Source: Streptomyces sp. SAT1
GTDB taxonomy: Bacteria; Actinomycetota; Actinomycetes; Streptomycetales; Streptomycetaceae
Length of the DNA stretch: 64,000 bases
Direction of reading: 5' to 3'
Assembly (NCBI RefSeq): GCF_001654495.1
Contig: NZ_CP015849.1
Location: 6,365,001-6,429,000, forward strand
The position numbers and the translations under genes are program-made. The notes beneath the pieces were generated by a model. That model was given only the letters and a program-made list of their open reading frames with translations, made no database searches and was not told the origin of the DNA. How positions within the stretch are numbered: position 1 is the first letter of the stretch; each line of letters opens with the position of its first letter. This document shows positions 16,014-24,131 of this stretch, in pieces.

Positions 16014-17087
16014 GTGCCCACTGTGCCCCCGGCCTCGCCGGCCGCTCGGCAGACCGCGGTGGACGTGACCGCGCTCCTGGAGCGCGGCCGGACCCTGGCG
16101 ACCCCGGTCCTGCGGGAGGCCGTCGACCGCCTGGCCCCTCCCATGGACACCGTCGCCGCCTACCACTTCGGCTGGATCGACGCCGCCGGCAACCCGGCCC
16201 ACGGCGACGGCGGCAAGGCCGTGCGCCCCGCCCTCGCGGTGCTCTCCGCCGAGGTCACCGGCGCCGCCCCCGAGGCCGGGGTGCCCGGCGCGGTCGCCGT
16301 CGAGCTCGTCCACAACTTCTCCCTGCTGCACGACGACCTCATGGACGGCGACGAGCAGCGCCGCCACCGCGACACCGTCTGGAAGGTGCACGGCCCCGCC
16401 CAGGCCATCCTGGTCGGCGACGCCCTGTTCGCGCTCGCCAACGAGGTGCTGCTGGAGCTGGGCACCGTCGAGGCGGGCCGCGCCGCCCGCCGCCTCACCG
16501 CGGCCACCCGCGCCCTGATCGACGGCCAGGCCCAGGACATCTCCTACGAGCACCGCGACCGGGTCAGCGTCGAGGAGTGCCTGGAGATGGAGGGCAACAA
16601 GACCGGCGCCCTGCTCGCCTGCGCCAGCTCCATCGGCGCGGTGCTCGGCGGCGCGGACGACGCGACCGCCGACACCCTGGAGAAGTACGGCTACCACCTC
16701 GGCCTGGCGTTCCAGGCCGTCGACGACCTCCTCGGCATCTGGGGCGACCCGGAGTCCACCGGCAAGCAGACCTGGAGCGATCTGCGCCAGCGCAAGAAGT
16801 CCCTGCCGGTGGTGGCCGCCCTCGCGGCGGGCGGAGAAGCCTCCGAGCGGCTCGGCGAGATCCTCGCCGCCGACGCCAAGAGCAGCGACTTCGAGAACTT
16901 CTCCGAGGAGGAGTTCGCGGCCCGCGCCGCCCTGATCGAGGAGGCGGGCGGCCGCGAGTGGACCGCCCAGGAGGCACGCCGTCAGCACACCATCGCCATC
17001 GAAGCCCTCGACTCCGTGAACATGCCCGACCAGGTCAGGTCCGCGTTCGCGGCGCTCGCCGACTTCGTCGTCGTACGAAAGAGATGA
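16014..17087 (+). CDS. Polyprenyl (farnesyl-type) diphosphate synthase
   Basis: A 357-residue all-alpha prenyltransferase. The first aspartate-rich motif DDLMD is at 107-111, with GKAVRP upstream of it; the second, DDLLGIWGD, is at 237-245. It joins isopentenyl units to allylic diphosphates and in this operon probably supplies farnesyl diphosphate for HpnD. Chain length cannot be proven from the motifs seen. The GTG at 16014 has AGGAG five bases before it; a GTG at 15936 overlapping the hpnE stop would add 26 Ala/Gly/Thr-rich residues and is the alternative. Confidence 0.92.
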   Translation: MPTVPPASPAARQTAVDVTALLERGRTLATPVLREAVDRLAPPMDTVAAYHFGWIDAAGNPAHGDGGKAVRPALAVLSAEVTGAAPEAGVPGAVAVELVHNFSLLHDDLMDGDEQRRHRDTVWKVHGPAQAILVGDALFALANEVLLELGTVEAGRAARRLTAATRALIDGQAQDISYEHRDRVSVEECLEMEGNKTGALLACASSIGAVLGGADDATADTLEKYGYHLGLAFQAVDDLLGIWGDPESTGKQTWSDLRQRKKSLPVVAALAAGGEASERLGEILAADAKSSDFENFSEEEFAARAALIEEAGGREWTAQEARRQHTIAIEALDSVNMPDQVRSAFAALADFVVVRKR

Positions 17088-17120
17088 TCACTATCGCACC
17101 CACCCTCGCGTAGTCGCCGG

Positions 17121-17147
17121 CCGGTGCCGAAAGGTTTCAGGCACCGG
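17121..17147 (+). terminator. Intercistronic hairpin before shc
   Basis: The sequence CCGGTGCC-GAAA-GG-TTTC-A-GGCACCGG can fold into a long stem with one bulged A. It lies in the only sizeable gap inside the operon. There is no T run after it, so it may be a processing site, an mRNA stabiliser or a leaky terminator setting the shc level, not an end of transcription. Confidence 0.5.
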
Positions 17148-17200
17148 TCGACGGCGGACCCACAGCAGCACGACTTGCACGACTGCACGAAGGGGAAGCC

Positions 17201-19225
17201 ATGACAGCGACGACCGACGGAAGCACCGGGGCCACACTGCCGTCCCGCGCTGCCGCGGCCAGCGAAACCGTACTCACCACCCCCGTGACGGCCGGGGTAC
17301 AAGAAGCCGCCGCACACGCCACCCGGCGTGCCACCGACTTCCTGCTCGCGCAGCAGGACGCCGAGGGCTGGTGGAAGGGCGACCTCGAGACCAACGTCAC
17401 GATGGACGCCGAGGACCTGCTCCTGCGCCAGTTCCTGGGGATCGCCGACGAGGCGACCACCCGCGCCGCCGCGCTCTTCATCCGCGGCGAGCAGCGCGCG
17501 GACGGCACCTGGGCCACCTTCCACGGCGGCCCGGGGGAGCTGTCCACCACCATCGAGGCCTATGTCGCCCTCCGGCTGGCCGGCGACGCGCCCGACGCCC
17601 CGCACATGGCGAGGGCGTCCGCCTGGATCCGCGAGCGGGGCGGCATCGCCGCCGCCCGGGTGTTCACCCGGATCTGGCTCGCCCTGTTCGGCTGGTGGAA
17701 GTGGGAGGACCTGCCGGAGATGCCTCCGGAGCTGATCTACTTCCCCGACTGGATGCCGCTCAACATCTACGACTTCGGCTGCTGGGCCCGGCAGACCATC
17801 GTGCCGCTCACCATCGTCTCGGCCAAGCGCCCGGTGCGTCCCGCGCCGTTCCCGCTGGACGAGCTGCACACCGATCCGCTGCGGCCCAACCCGCCCCGGC
17901 CGCTCGCCCCCGCGGCGAGCTGGGACGGCGTCTTCCAGCGCCTGGACCTGGGCCTGCAGATGTTCCGCAAGGTGGCGCCGAAGCGGCTGCGCCGGGCCGC
18001 GATGAACTCCGCCGTGCGCTGGATCATCGAACGGCAGGAGAACGACGGCTGCTGGGGCGGCATCCAGCCGCCCGCCGTGTACTCGGTCATCGCCCTGCAT
18101 CTGATGGGCTACGACCTCAACCACCCCGTGATGCGCGCCGGTCTGGAGTCGCTGGACCGCTTCACGGTCTGGCGCGAGGACGGCGCCCGGATGATCGAGG
18201 CGTGCCAGTCCCCGGTCTGGGACACCTGTCTGGCCACCATCGCGCTCGCCGACGCCGGGCTGCCCGCCGACCATCCGCAACTGGTCAAGGCCGCCGACTG
18301 GATGCTCGGCGAACAGATCGTGCGCCCCGGCGACTGGTCGGTGCGCCGGCCCGGACTGCCCCCGGGCGGCTGGGCGTTCGAGTTCCACAACGACAACTAC
18401 CCCGACATCGACGACACCGCCGAGGTGGTCCTGGCCCTGCGCCGGGTCCGCCACCACGACCCGGAGCGCGTCGACAAGGCCATCGGCCGCGGGGTGCGCT
18501 GGAACCTCGGCATGCAGTCGAAGAACGGCGCCTGGGGCGCGTTCGACGTCGACAACACCAGCCCCTTCCCCAACCGGCTGCCGTTCTGCGACTTCGGCGA
18601 GGTCATCGACCCGCCGTCGGCCGACGTCACCGCGCACGTCGTGGAGATGCTGGCCGTCGAGGGCCTGGCCCACGACCCGCGCACCCGGCGCGGCATCCGC
18701 TGGCTGCTGGACGAACAGGAGCCGGACGGCTCCTGGTTCGGCCGCTGGGGCGTCAACTACGTCTACGGCACCGGCTCCGTGGTGCCCGCCCTGACCGCGG
18801 CCGGTCTGCCCGGCTCCCACCCGGCGATCCGCCGCGCGGTGGCCTGGCTGGAGCGGGTGCAGAACGACGACGGCGGCTGGGGCGAGGACCTGCGCTCCTA
18901 CCACGACTCCACGGAGTGGAGCGGCAAGGGCGCCTCGACCGCCTCGCAGACCGCGTGGGCGCTGATGGCGCTGCTCGCGGCCGGCGAGCGGGACTCCAAG
19001 GCGGTGGAACGCGGCGTGCGCTGGCTCGCCGACACCCAGCGGGAGGACGGCTCCTGGGACGAGCCGTACTTCACCGGGACCGGCTTCCCCTGGGACTTCT
19101 CCATCAACTACCACCTCTACCGGCAGGTCTTCCCGCTCACCGCGCTCGGCCGGTACGTGCACGGTGAACCCTTCGCCGACCGGGCACGGGCCGACCGGCC
19201 CCGCGCCGAGGCGCAGGGGAGCTGA
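17201..19225 (+). CDS. shc: Squalene-hopene cyclase
   Basis: A 674-residue class II triterpene cyclase that converts squalene to hopene and hopanol at the membrane. The protonating motif DIDD is at 402-405, and several QW repeats of the form QxxxGxW are visible (QQDAEGWW, QENDGCW, QEPDGSW, QREDGSW). Length matches the family. The ATG follows AAGGGGA. The stop overlaps the next ATG (TGATG), coupling it to hpnG. This is the defining enzyme of the hopanoid pathway. Confidence 0.97.
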   Translation: MTATTDGSTGATLPSRAAAASETVLTTPVTAGVQEAAAHATRRATDFLLAQQDAEGWWKGDLETNVTMDAEDLLLRQFLGIADEATTRAAALFIRGEQRADGTWATFHGGPGELSTTIEAYVALRLAGDAPDAPHMARASAWIRERGGIAAARVFTRIWLALFGWWKWEDLPEMPPELIYFPDWMPLNIYDFGCWARQTIVPLTIVSAKRPVRPAPFPLDELHTDPLRPNPPRPLAPAASWDGVFQRLDLGLQMFRKVAPKRLRRAAMNSAVRWIIERQENDGCWGGIQPPAVYSVIALHLMGYDLNHPVMRAGLESLDRFTVWREDGARMIEACQSPVWDTCLATIALADAGLPADHPQLVKAADWMLGEQIVRPGDWSVRRPGLPPGGWAFEFHNDNYPDIDDTAEVVLALRRVRHHDPERVDKAIGRGVRWNLGMQSKNGAWGAFDVDNTSPFPNRLPFCDFGEVIDPPSADVTAHVVEMLAVEGLAHDPRTRRGIRWLLDEQEPDGSWFGRWGVNYVYGTGSVVPALTAAGLPGSHPAIRRAVAWLERVQNDDGGWGEDLRSYHDSTEWSGKGASTASQTAWALMALLAAGERDSKAVERGVRWLADTQREDGSWDEPYFTGTGFPWDFSINYHLYRQVFPLTALGRYVHGEPFADRARADRPRAEAQGS

Positions 19226-19914
19226 TGAGCACCCGGCCCGCCCCGGACCCGCTGCTGATCGCCTGTGCGCTCGGCATCGAGCACCTCGCCCTGCGCAGCG
19301 GTGACCGCGGCGCCCGGCGGGCGGGCCGGCGGCGCACCGCGGACGGTACGGACCGGCGCTCCGGCGCCGGGCCGGTCACCGTCCTGCGCACCGGCATGGG
19401 ACCCCGGGCGGCGGAACGCTCCGTCACCCGGGCCCTGGCCGACCCGGCGTGGGACCGGTCCGCCGTTCTGGCCACCGGCTTCTGCGCCGGCCTCGCCCCG
19501 GGGATGCACCCCGGCGACCTGGTCGTCGCCGAGGAGACCCGGGACCCGCGCGGCACCGTCGCCTGCGTCGGCACCGAACTGCTCGTCAAGGAACTCGCCC
19601 GCACCCTGCCCGGCCGCAGGGTGCACACCGGGCCCGTCACCGGGTCCGACCACGTCGTCCGCGGTCCCGAGCGGTCCGATCTGCTCGCCACCGGTGCCAT
19701 CGCGGTCGACATGGAGTCGGCGGCCACGCTGCTCGGCGCCGTCCGTACGGGCGAGCGCCCGGTTGCGGCCGTCCGGGTGGTCGTGGACGCTCCGGAACAC
19801 GAACTCGTACGCATCGGCACGGTGCGCGGTGGAATATCAGCCTTCCGCGTTCTCCGTGCCGTCCTCCCTACTTTCTTCGAATGGCACCGTAATGTGCTGC
19901 TCCCCAGGAGGTGA
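19225..19914 (+). CDS. hpnG: Adenosylhopane nucleosidase/phosphorylase HpnG
   Basis: A 229-residue nucleoside-phosphorylase-fold protein. The central region contains a DMESAA segment, the usual acidic catalytic site of this family, and an ATGFCAGL phosphate or ribose loop. In hopanoid clusters HpnG removes adenine from adenosylhopane, giving a ribosyl side chain. Placement between shc and hpnH with translational coupling on the shc side supports this. A generic phosphorylase annotation would be the fallback. Confidence 0.87.
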   Translation: MSTRPAPDPLLIACALGIEHLALRSGDRGARRAGRRRTADGTDRRSGAGPVTVLRTGMGPRAAERSVTRALADPAWDRSAVLATGFCAGLAPGMHPGDLVVAEETRDPRGTVACVGTELLVKELARTLPGRRVHTGPVTGSDHVVRGPERSDLLATGAIAVDMESAATLLGAVRTGERPVAAVRVVVDAPEHELVRIGTVRGGISAFRVLRAVLPTFFEWHRNVLLPRR

Positions 19915-19919
19915 GCCAG

Positions 19920-20942
19920 ATGGCCATGCCGCTGCGCCAGTCCATCAAGGTCGCTACATATCTGGCCGAACAGAAGCTCCGCAAGCGGGACAAGTTCCCG
20001 CTGATCGTGGAGCTGGAACCGCTCTTCGCCTGCAACCTGAAGTGCGAGGGCTGCGGCAAGATCCAGCACCCCGCCGGGGTGCTCAAGCAGCGCATGCCCG
20101 TGGCCCAGGCCGTGGGCGCGGTGCTGGAGTCCGGTGCGCCGATGGTGTCCATCGCCGGCGGTGAGCCGCTGATGCACCCTCAGATCGACGAGATCGTCCG
20201 CCAGTTGGTGGCCAAGCGCAAGTACGTCTTCCTGTGCACCAACGCCATGCTGCTGCGCAAGAAGATGGACAAGTTCACCCCGTCGCCCTACTTCGCGTTC
20301 GCCGTGCACATCGACGGCCTGCGCGAACGGCACGACGAGTCGGTGGCGAAGGAGGGCGTGTTCGACGAGGCCGTGGCCGCCATCAAGGAGGCCAAGCGGC
20401 GCGGCTTCCGGGTGACCACCAACTCCACCTTCTTCAACACCGACACCCCGCAGACCATCATCGAGGTGCTCAACTTCCTCAACGACGACCTCAAGGTCGA
20501 CGAGATGATGATCTCGCCCGCCTACGCCTACGAGAAGGCCCCCGACCAGGAGCACTTCCTCGGCGTCGAGCAGACCCGCGAGCTGTTCAAGAAGGCGTTC
20601 TCGGGCGGCAACCGGCTGCGCTGGAGGCTCAACCACTCCCCGCTCTTCCTGGACTTCCTGGAGGGCAAGGTCGACTTCCCGTGCACCGCCTGGGCGATCC
20701 CGAACTACTCGCTCTTCGGCTGGCAGCGCCCCTGCTACCTGATGAGCGACGGCTACGTCCCGACGTACCGCGAACTCGTCGAGAAGACCGACTGGGACAA
20801 GTACGGCCGCGGCAAGGACCCGCGCTGCGCCAACTGCATGGCGCACTGCGGCTACGAGCCCACCGCCGTCCTCGCCACCATGGGTTCCCTCAAGGAGTCC
20901 CTGCGCGCCATGCGCGAGACCGTCTCGGGAAACCGGAACTGA
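19920..20942 (+). CDS. hpnH: Radical SAM adenosyl-hopene transferase HpnH
   Basis: A 340-residue radical S-adenosylmethionine enzyme with the iron-sulphur motif CNLKCEGC (Cys38, Cys42, Cys45) and a second cysteine cluster near the C-terminus (CANCMAHCGYEP). HpnH adds the 5'-deoxyadenosyl group to hopene to start the extended C35 side chain. I chose the ATG at 19920 because an optimal ribosome site AGGAGGTGA (19906-19914) lies five bases upstream; a GTG at 19911 sits inside that site. It follows hpnG and precedes the isoprenoid-precursor genes. Confidence 0.95.
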   Translation: MAMPLRQSIKVATYLAEQKLRKRDKFPLIVELEPLFACNLKCEGCGKIQHPAGVLKQRMPVAQAVGAVLESGAPMVSIAGGEPLMHPQIDEIVRQLVAKRKYVFLCTNAMLLRKKMDKFTPSPYFAFAVHIDGLRERHDESVAKEGVFDEAVAAIKEAKRRGFRVTTNSTFFNTDTPQTIIEVLNFLNDDLKVDEMMISPAYAYEKAPDQEHFLGVEQTRELFKKAFSGGNRLRWRLNHSPLFLDFLEGKVDFPCTAWAIPNYSLFGWQRPCYLMSDGYVPTYRELVEKTDWDKYGRGKDPRCANCMAHCGYEPTAVLATMGSLKESLRAMRETVSGNRN

Positions 20943-20946
20943 CGCC

Positions 20947-21056
20947 GTGACGGCCGTTTCCTTGGGCGTTCCCGAGGTACCGGCCCGGCCGGTCGCCGCG
21001 CGGCGTGTGTCGCGGCAGATCCAGGTCGGGCCGGTGGCCGTCGGGGCGGGGCCCCG
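20947..21056 (+). pseudogene. ispG: Frameshifted 5' end of ispG
   Basis: From a GTG at 20947, five bases after the hpnH stop, the frame reads a normal actinobacterial IspG N-terminus (VTAVSLGVPEVPARP ... RRVSRQIQVGPVAVG). It then leaves frame within GTCGGGGCGGGGCC at 21040-21053. Family sequence calls for one more G in the first G run (VGGGAPVSVQS). The offset to the downstream frame is 110 bases, not 111, confirming a one-base deletion. This is either a real mutation or a homopolymer sequencing error. Confidence 0.8.
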
Positions 21057-22121
21057 GTGTCGGTGCAGTCGATGACGACGACGCGTACGTCGGACATCGG
21101 TGCGACGTTGCAGCAGATCGCGGAGCTGACGGCGTCGGGGTGCCAGATCGTGCGGGTGGCGTGTCCGACGCAGGATGACGCGGATGCGCTGGCGGTGATC
21201 GCGCGGAAGTCGCAGATCCCGGTGATCGCGGACATTCATTTCCAGCCGAAGTATGTGTTCGCCGCGATCGAGGCGGGGTGTGCGGCGGTGCGGGTGAATC
21301 CGGGGAACATCAAGAAGTTCGACGATCAGGTGCGGGAGATCGCGAAGGCGGCGAAGGACCACGGCACGCCGGTGCGGATCGGGGTGAACGCGGGGTCTTT
21401 GGACCGGCGGTTGCTGCAGAAGTACGGGAAGGCGACGCCGGAGGCGCTGGTGGAGTCGGCGCTGTGGGAGGCGTCGCTGTTCGAGGAGCATGGTTTCCGG
21501 GACATCAAGATCTCGGTGAAGCACAACGATCCGGTCGTGATGATCGAGGCGTACCGGCAGTTGGCGCAGCAGTGCGACTATCCGCTGCATCTGGGGGTGA
21601 CGGAGGCGGGTCCGGCGTTCCAGGGGACGGTCAAGTCGGCGGTGGCGTTCGGTGCGCTGCTGTCGCAGGGGATCGGGGACACGATCCGGGTGTCGCTGTC
21701 GGCGCCGCCGGCCGAGGAGGTCAAGGTCGGTATCCAGATCCTGGAGTCGCTGAATCTGAGGCAGCGGGGTCTGGAGATCGTGTCGTGTCCGTCGTGCGGG
21801 CGGGCGCAGGTGGATGTGTACAAGCTGGCGGAGGAGGTCACGGCGGGTCTGACGGGCATGGAGGTGCCGTTGCGGGTCGCGGTGATGGGCTGTGTCGTCA
21901 ATGGTCCTGGTGAGGCGCGTGAGGCGGATCTGGGTGTGGCGTCGGGCAACGGGAAGGGGCAGATCTTCGTGAAGGGCGAGGTCATCAAGACGGTGCCCGA
22001 GTCGAAGATTGTGGAGACCCTGATCGAGGAGGCCATGAAGCTGGCCGAGCAGATGGAGGCAGACGGCGTCGCGGCAGACGCCCCCGCCGCCACCGGAACA
22101 CCCACGGTGACGGTGAGTTGA
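21057..22121 (+). CDS. ispG: 4-hydroxy-3-methylbut-2-enyl diphosphate synthase (IspG), N-terminally cut off by a frameshift
   Basis: An open frame of 354 codons that starts in the middle of the expected IspG N-terminus (VSVQSMTTTRTSDIG). The rest is intact, including the iron-sulphur ligands in CPSCGR and GCVVNGPGEA. IspG reduces the cyclic diphosphate MEcPP to HMBPP in the MEP pathway. If the deletion at about 21045 is real, translation could only restart at a GTG (21057) without a good ribosome site, losing about 37 residues of the barrel. Codon choice is very different from its neighbours, with four-fold sites nearly all G (ACG, GCG, GGG, CCG), returning to C-ending codons in the last 20 codons. 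Confidence 0.88.
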   Translation: MSVQSMTTTRTSDIGATLQQIAELTASGCQIVRVACPTQDDADALAVIARKSQIPVIADIHFQPKYVFAAIEAGCAAVRVNPGNIKKFDDQVREIAKAAKDHGTPVRIGVNAGSLDRRLLQKYGKATPEALVESALWEASLFEEHGFRDIKISVKHNDPVVMIEAYRQLAQQCDYPLHLGVTEAGPAFQGTVKSAVAFGALLSQGIGDTIRVSLSAPPAEEVKVGIQILESLNLRQRGLEIVSCPSCGRAQVDVYKLAEEVTAGLTGMEVPLRVAVMGCVVNGPGEAREADLGVASGNGKGQIFVKGEVIKTVPESKIVETLIEEAMKLAEQMEADGVAADAPAATGTPTVTVS

Positions 22122-22151
22122 CGTACGGCACGGACCGAGAGGGGGCCCAGC

Positions 22152-24131
22152 GTGACCATTCTGGAGACGATCCGGGGACCACGCGACCTGAAGGCGCTGT
22201 CCGAGGCGGAACTCGGCGAACTGTCCGGTGAGATACGCGACTTCCTGGTGCACGCGGTCGCCAGGACCGGCGGTCACCTCGGGCCCAACCTGGGGGTGGT
22301 GGAACTCACCGTCGCACTGCACCGGGTCTTCGAGTCGCCGGCCGACCGGATCCTGTGGGACACCGGCCACCAGAGCTATGTGCACAAGCTGCTGACGGGA
22401 CGTCAGGACTTCTCCAAGCTGCGCGGCAAGGGCGGCCTGTCCGGCTACCCCTCCCGCGAGGAGTCCGAGCACGACATCATCGAGAACAGCCACGCCTCGA
22501 CCGCGCTCGGCTGGGCCGACGGCCTCGCCAAGGCGCGTGACGTGCAAGGGGAGAAGGGGCATGTCGTCGCCGTCATCGGGGACGGCGCGCTCACCGGCGG
22601 CATGGCCTGGGAGGCGCTGAACAACATCGCCGCCGCCCGCGACCGGCCGCTGATCATCGTCGTCAACGACAACGAGCGCTCCTACGCGCCCACCATCGGC
22701 GGCCTCGCCAACCACCTGGCCACCCTGCGCACCACCGACGGCTACGAGAAGTTCCTCGCCTGGGGCAAGGAACTGCTCCAGCGCACCCCCGTCGTCGGCG
22801 GCACCCTCTACGAGTCGCTGCACGGCGCGAAGAAGGGCTTCAAGGACGCCTTCGCACCGCAGGGCATGTTCGAGGACCTGGGCCTGAAGTACCTCGGCCC
22901 GATCGACGGCCACGACGTGCGCGCCCTGGAGTCGGCGCTGCGCCGCGCCAAGCGCTTCGGCGGCCCGGTGCTCGTGCACTGCCTCACCGAGAAGGGCCGC
23001 GGCTACGAACCCGCCCTGGCCGACGAGGCGGACCACTTCCACACGGTCGGTGCGATGGACCCGCTCACCTGCGCGCCCCTCGCCCCGTCCGGCGGTCCGT
23101 CCTGGACCTCGGTGTTCGGCGAGGAGATCGTCCGGATCGGCGAGGAGCGCGAGGACGTCGTGGCCATCACGGCGGCCATGCTGCATCCGGTGGGCCTCGG
23201 CGCGTTCGCCGAGCGGTTCCCGGACCGGGTCTGGGACGTCGGCATCGCCGAGCAGCACGCGGCGGTCTCCGCGGCGGGCCTGGCCACCGGCGGACTGCAC
23301 CCGGTCGTCGCCGTCTACGCCACCTTCCTCAACCGTGCCTTCGACCAGGTGCTGATGGACGTGGCGCTGCACCGGTGCGGGGTCACCTTCGTCCTGGACC
23401 GTGCCGGCGTCACCGGTGTGGACGGCGCCTCCCACAACGGCATGTGGGACATGTCGATCCTCCAGGTCGTGCCCGGTCTCAGGATCGCCGCGCCGCGCGA
23501 CGCCGGGCAGTTGCGCGCCCAGTTGCGCGAGGCCGTCGCGGTGGACGACGCGCCGACGCTGGTGCGCTTCCCCAAGGAGTCCGTGGGCCCGGACATCCCG
23601 GCCGTCGACCGGGTGGGCGGCATGGACGTCCTGCACCGGGCGGAGCGGCCCGACGTGCTGCTGGTGGCCGTCGGCGTGATGGCGCCGGTGTGCCTCCAGG
23701 CCGCCGGGCTGCTCCAGGCGCGCGGCATCGGCTGCACGGTCGTCGACCCCCGCTGGGTCAAACCCGTCGACCCGGCGCTGCCGGAGCTGGCCGCCGCGCA
23801 CCGGCTGGTCGCCGTGGTCGAGGACAACAGCCGCGCCGCCGGGGTCGGCTCCGCGGTGGCCCTGGCCCTGGGCGACGCCGATGTGGACGTACCGGTGCGG
23901 CGGTTCGGTGTCCCGGAGCAGTTCCTCGCACACGCCAAACGCGGTGAGGTGCTGGCCGACATCGGGCTGACCCCGGTGGAGATCGCCGGCCGGATCGGCG
24001 CGAGCCCGGCCGTCCGGGACGGCGGCGGGACCCGGCCGGAGCGGACCGTTCCCGCGCAGCAACCCGCCGCGGCCGGCGAGGCCGCCGGTCCGGCCGGGGC
24101 CGTCATGGCAGTCAAGGAGAAAACTGAATGA
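22152..24131 (+). CDS. dxs: 1-deoxy-D-xylulose-5-phosphate synthase
   Basis: A 659-residue thiamine-diphosphate enzyme joining pyruvate and glyceraldehyde 3-phosphate, the first step of the MEP pathway. The cofactor motif GDGALTGGMAWEALNN, the conserved AEQHAAVSAAG glutamate and DRAGVTGVDGASHNG are all present. The GTG start follows GAGAGGGGG. The tail beyond about residue 620 is Ala/Pro-rich and not conserved. As a second precursor gene after ispG inside the hopanoid operon, it likely boosts C5 supply when hopanoids are made. Confidence 0.96.
   Translation: MTILETIRGPRDLKALSEAELGELSGEIRDFLVHAVARTGGHLGPNLGVVELTVALHRVFESPADRILWDTGHQSYVHKLLTGRQDFSKLRGKGGLSGYPSREESEHDIIENSHASTALGWADGLAKARDVQGEKGHVVAVIGDGALTGGMAWEALNNIAAARDRPLIIVVNDNERSYAPTIGGLANHLATLRTTDGYEKFLAWGKELLQRTPVVGGTLYESLHGAKKGFKDAFAPQGMFEDLGLKYLGPIDGHDVRALESALRRAKRFGGPVLVHCLTEKGRGYEPALADEADHFHTVGAMDPLTCAPLAPSGGPSWTSVFGEEIVRIGEEREDVVAITAAMLHPVGLGAFAERFPDRVWDVGIAEQHAAVSAAGLATGGLHPVVAVYATFLNRAFDQVLMDVALHRCGVTFVLDRAGVTGVDGASHNGMWDMSILQVVPGLRIAAPRDAGQLRAQLREAVAVDDAPTLVRFPKESVGPDIPAVDRVGGMDVLHRAERPDVLLVAVGVMAPVCLQAAGLLQARGIGCTVVDPRWVKPVDPALPELAAAHRLVAVVEDNSRAAGVGSAVALALGDADVDVPVRRFGVPEQFLAHAKRGEVLADIGLTPVEIAGRIGASPAVRDGGGTRPERTVPAQQPAAAGEAAGPAGAVMAVKEKTE

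Noticed and set aside
19137..24062. A 1641-codon open frame on the minus strand across hpnG-hpnH-ispG-dxs
   Set aside because: It is the shadow of real plus-strand genes in GC-rich DNA; the translation is repetitive and matches no family, while every plus-strand gene has clear motifs.
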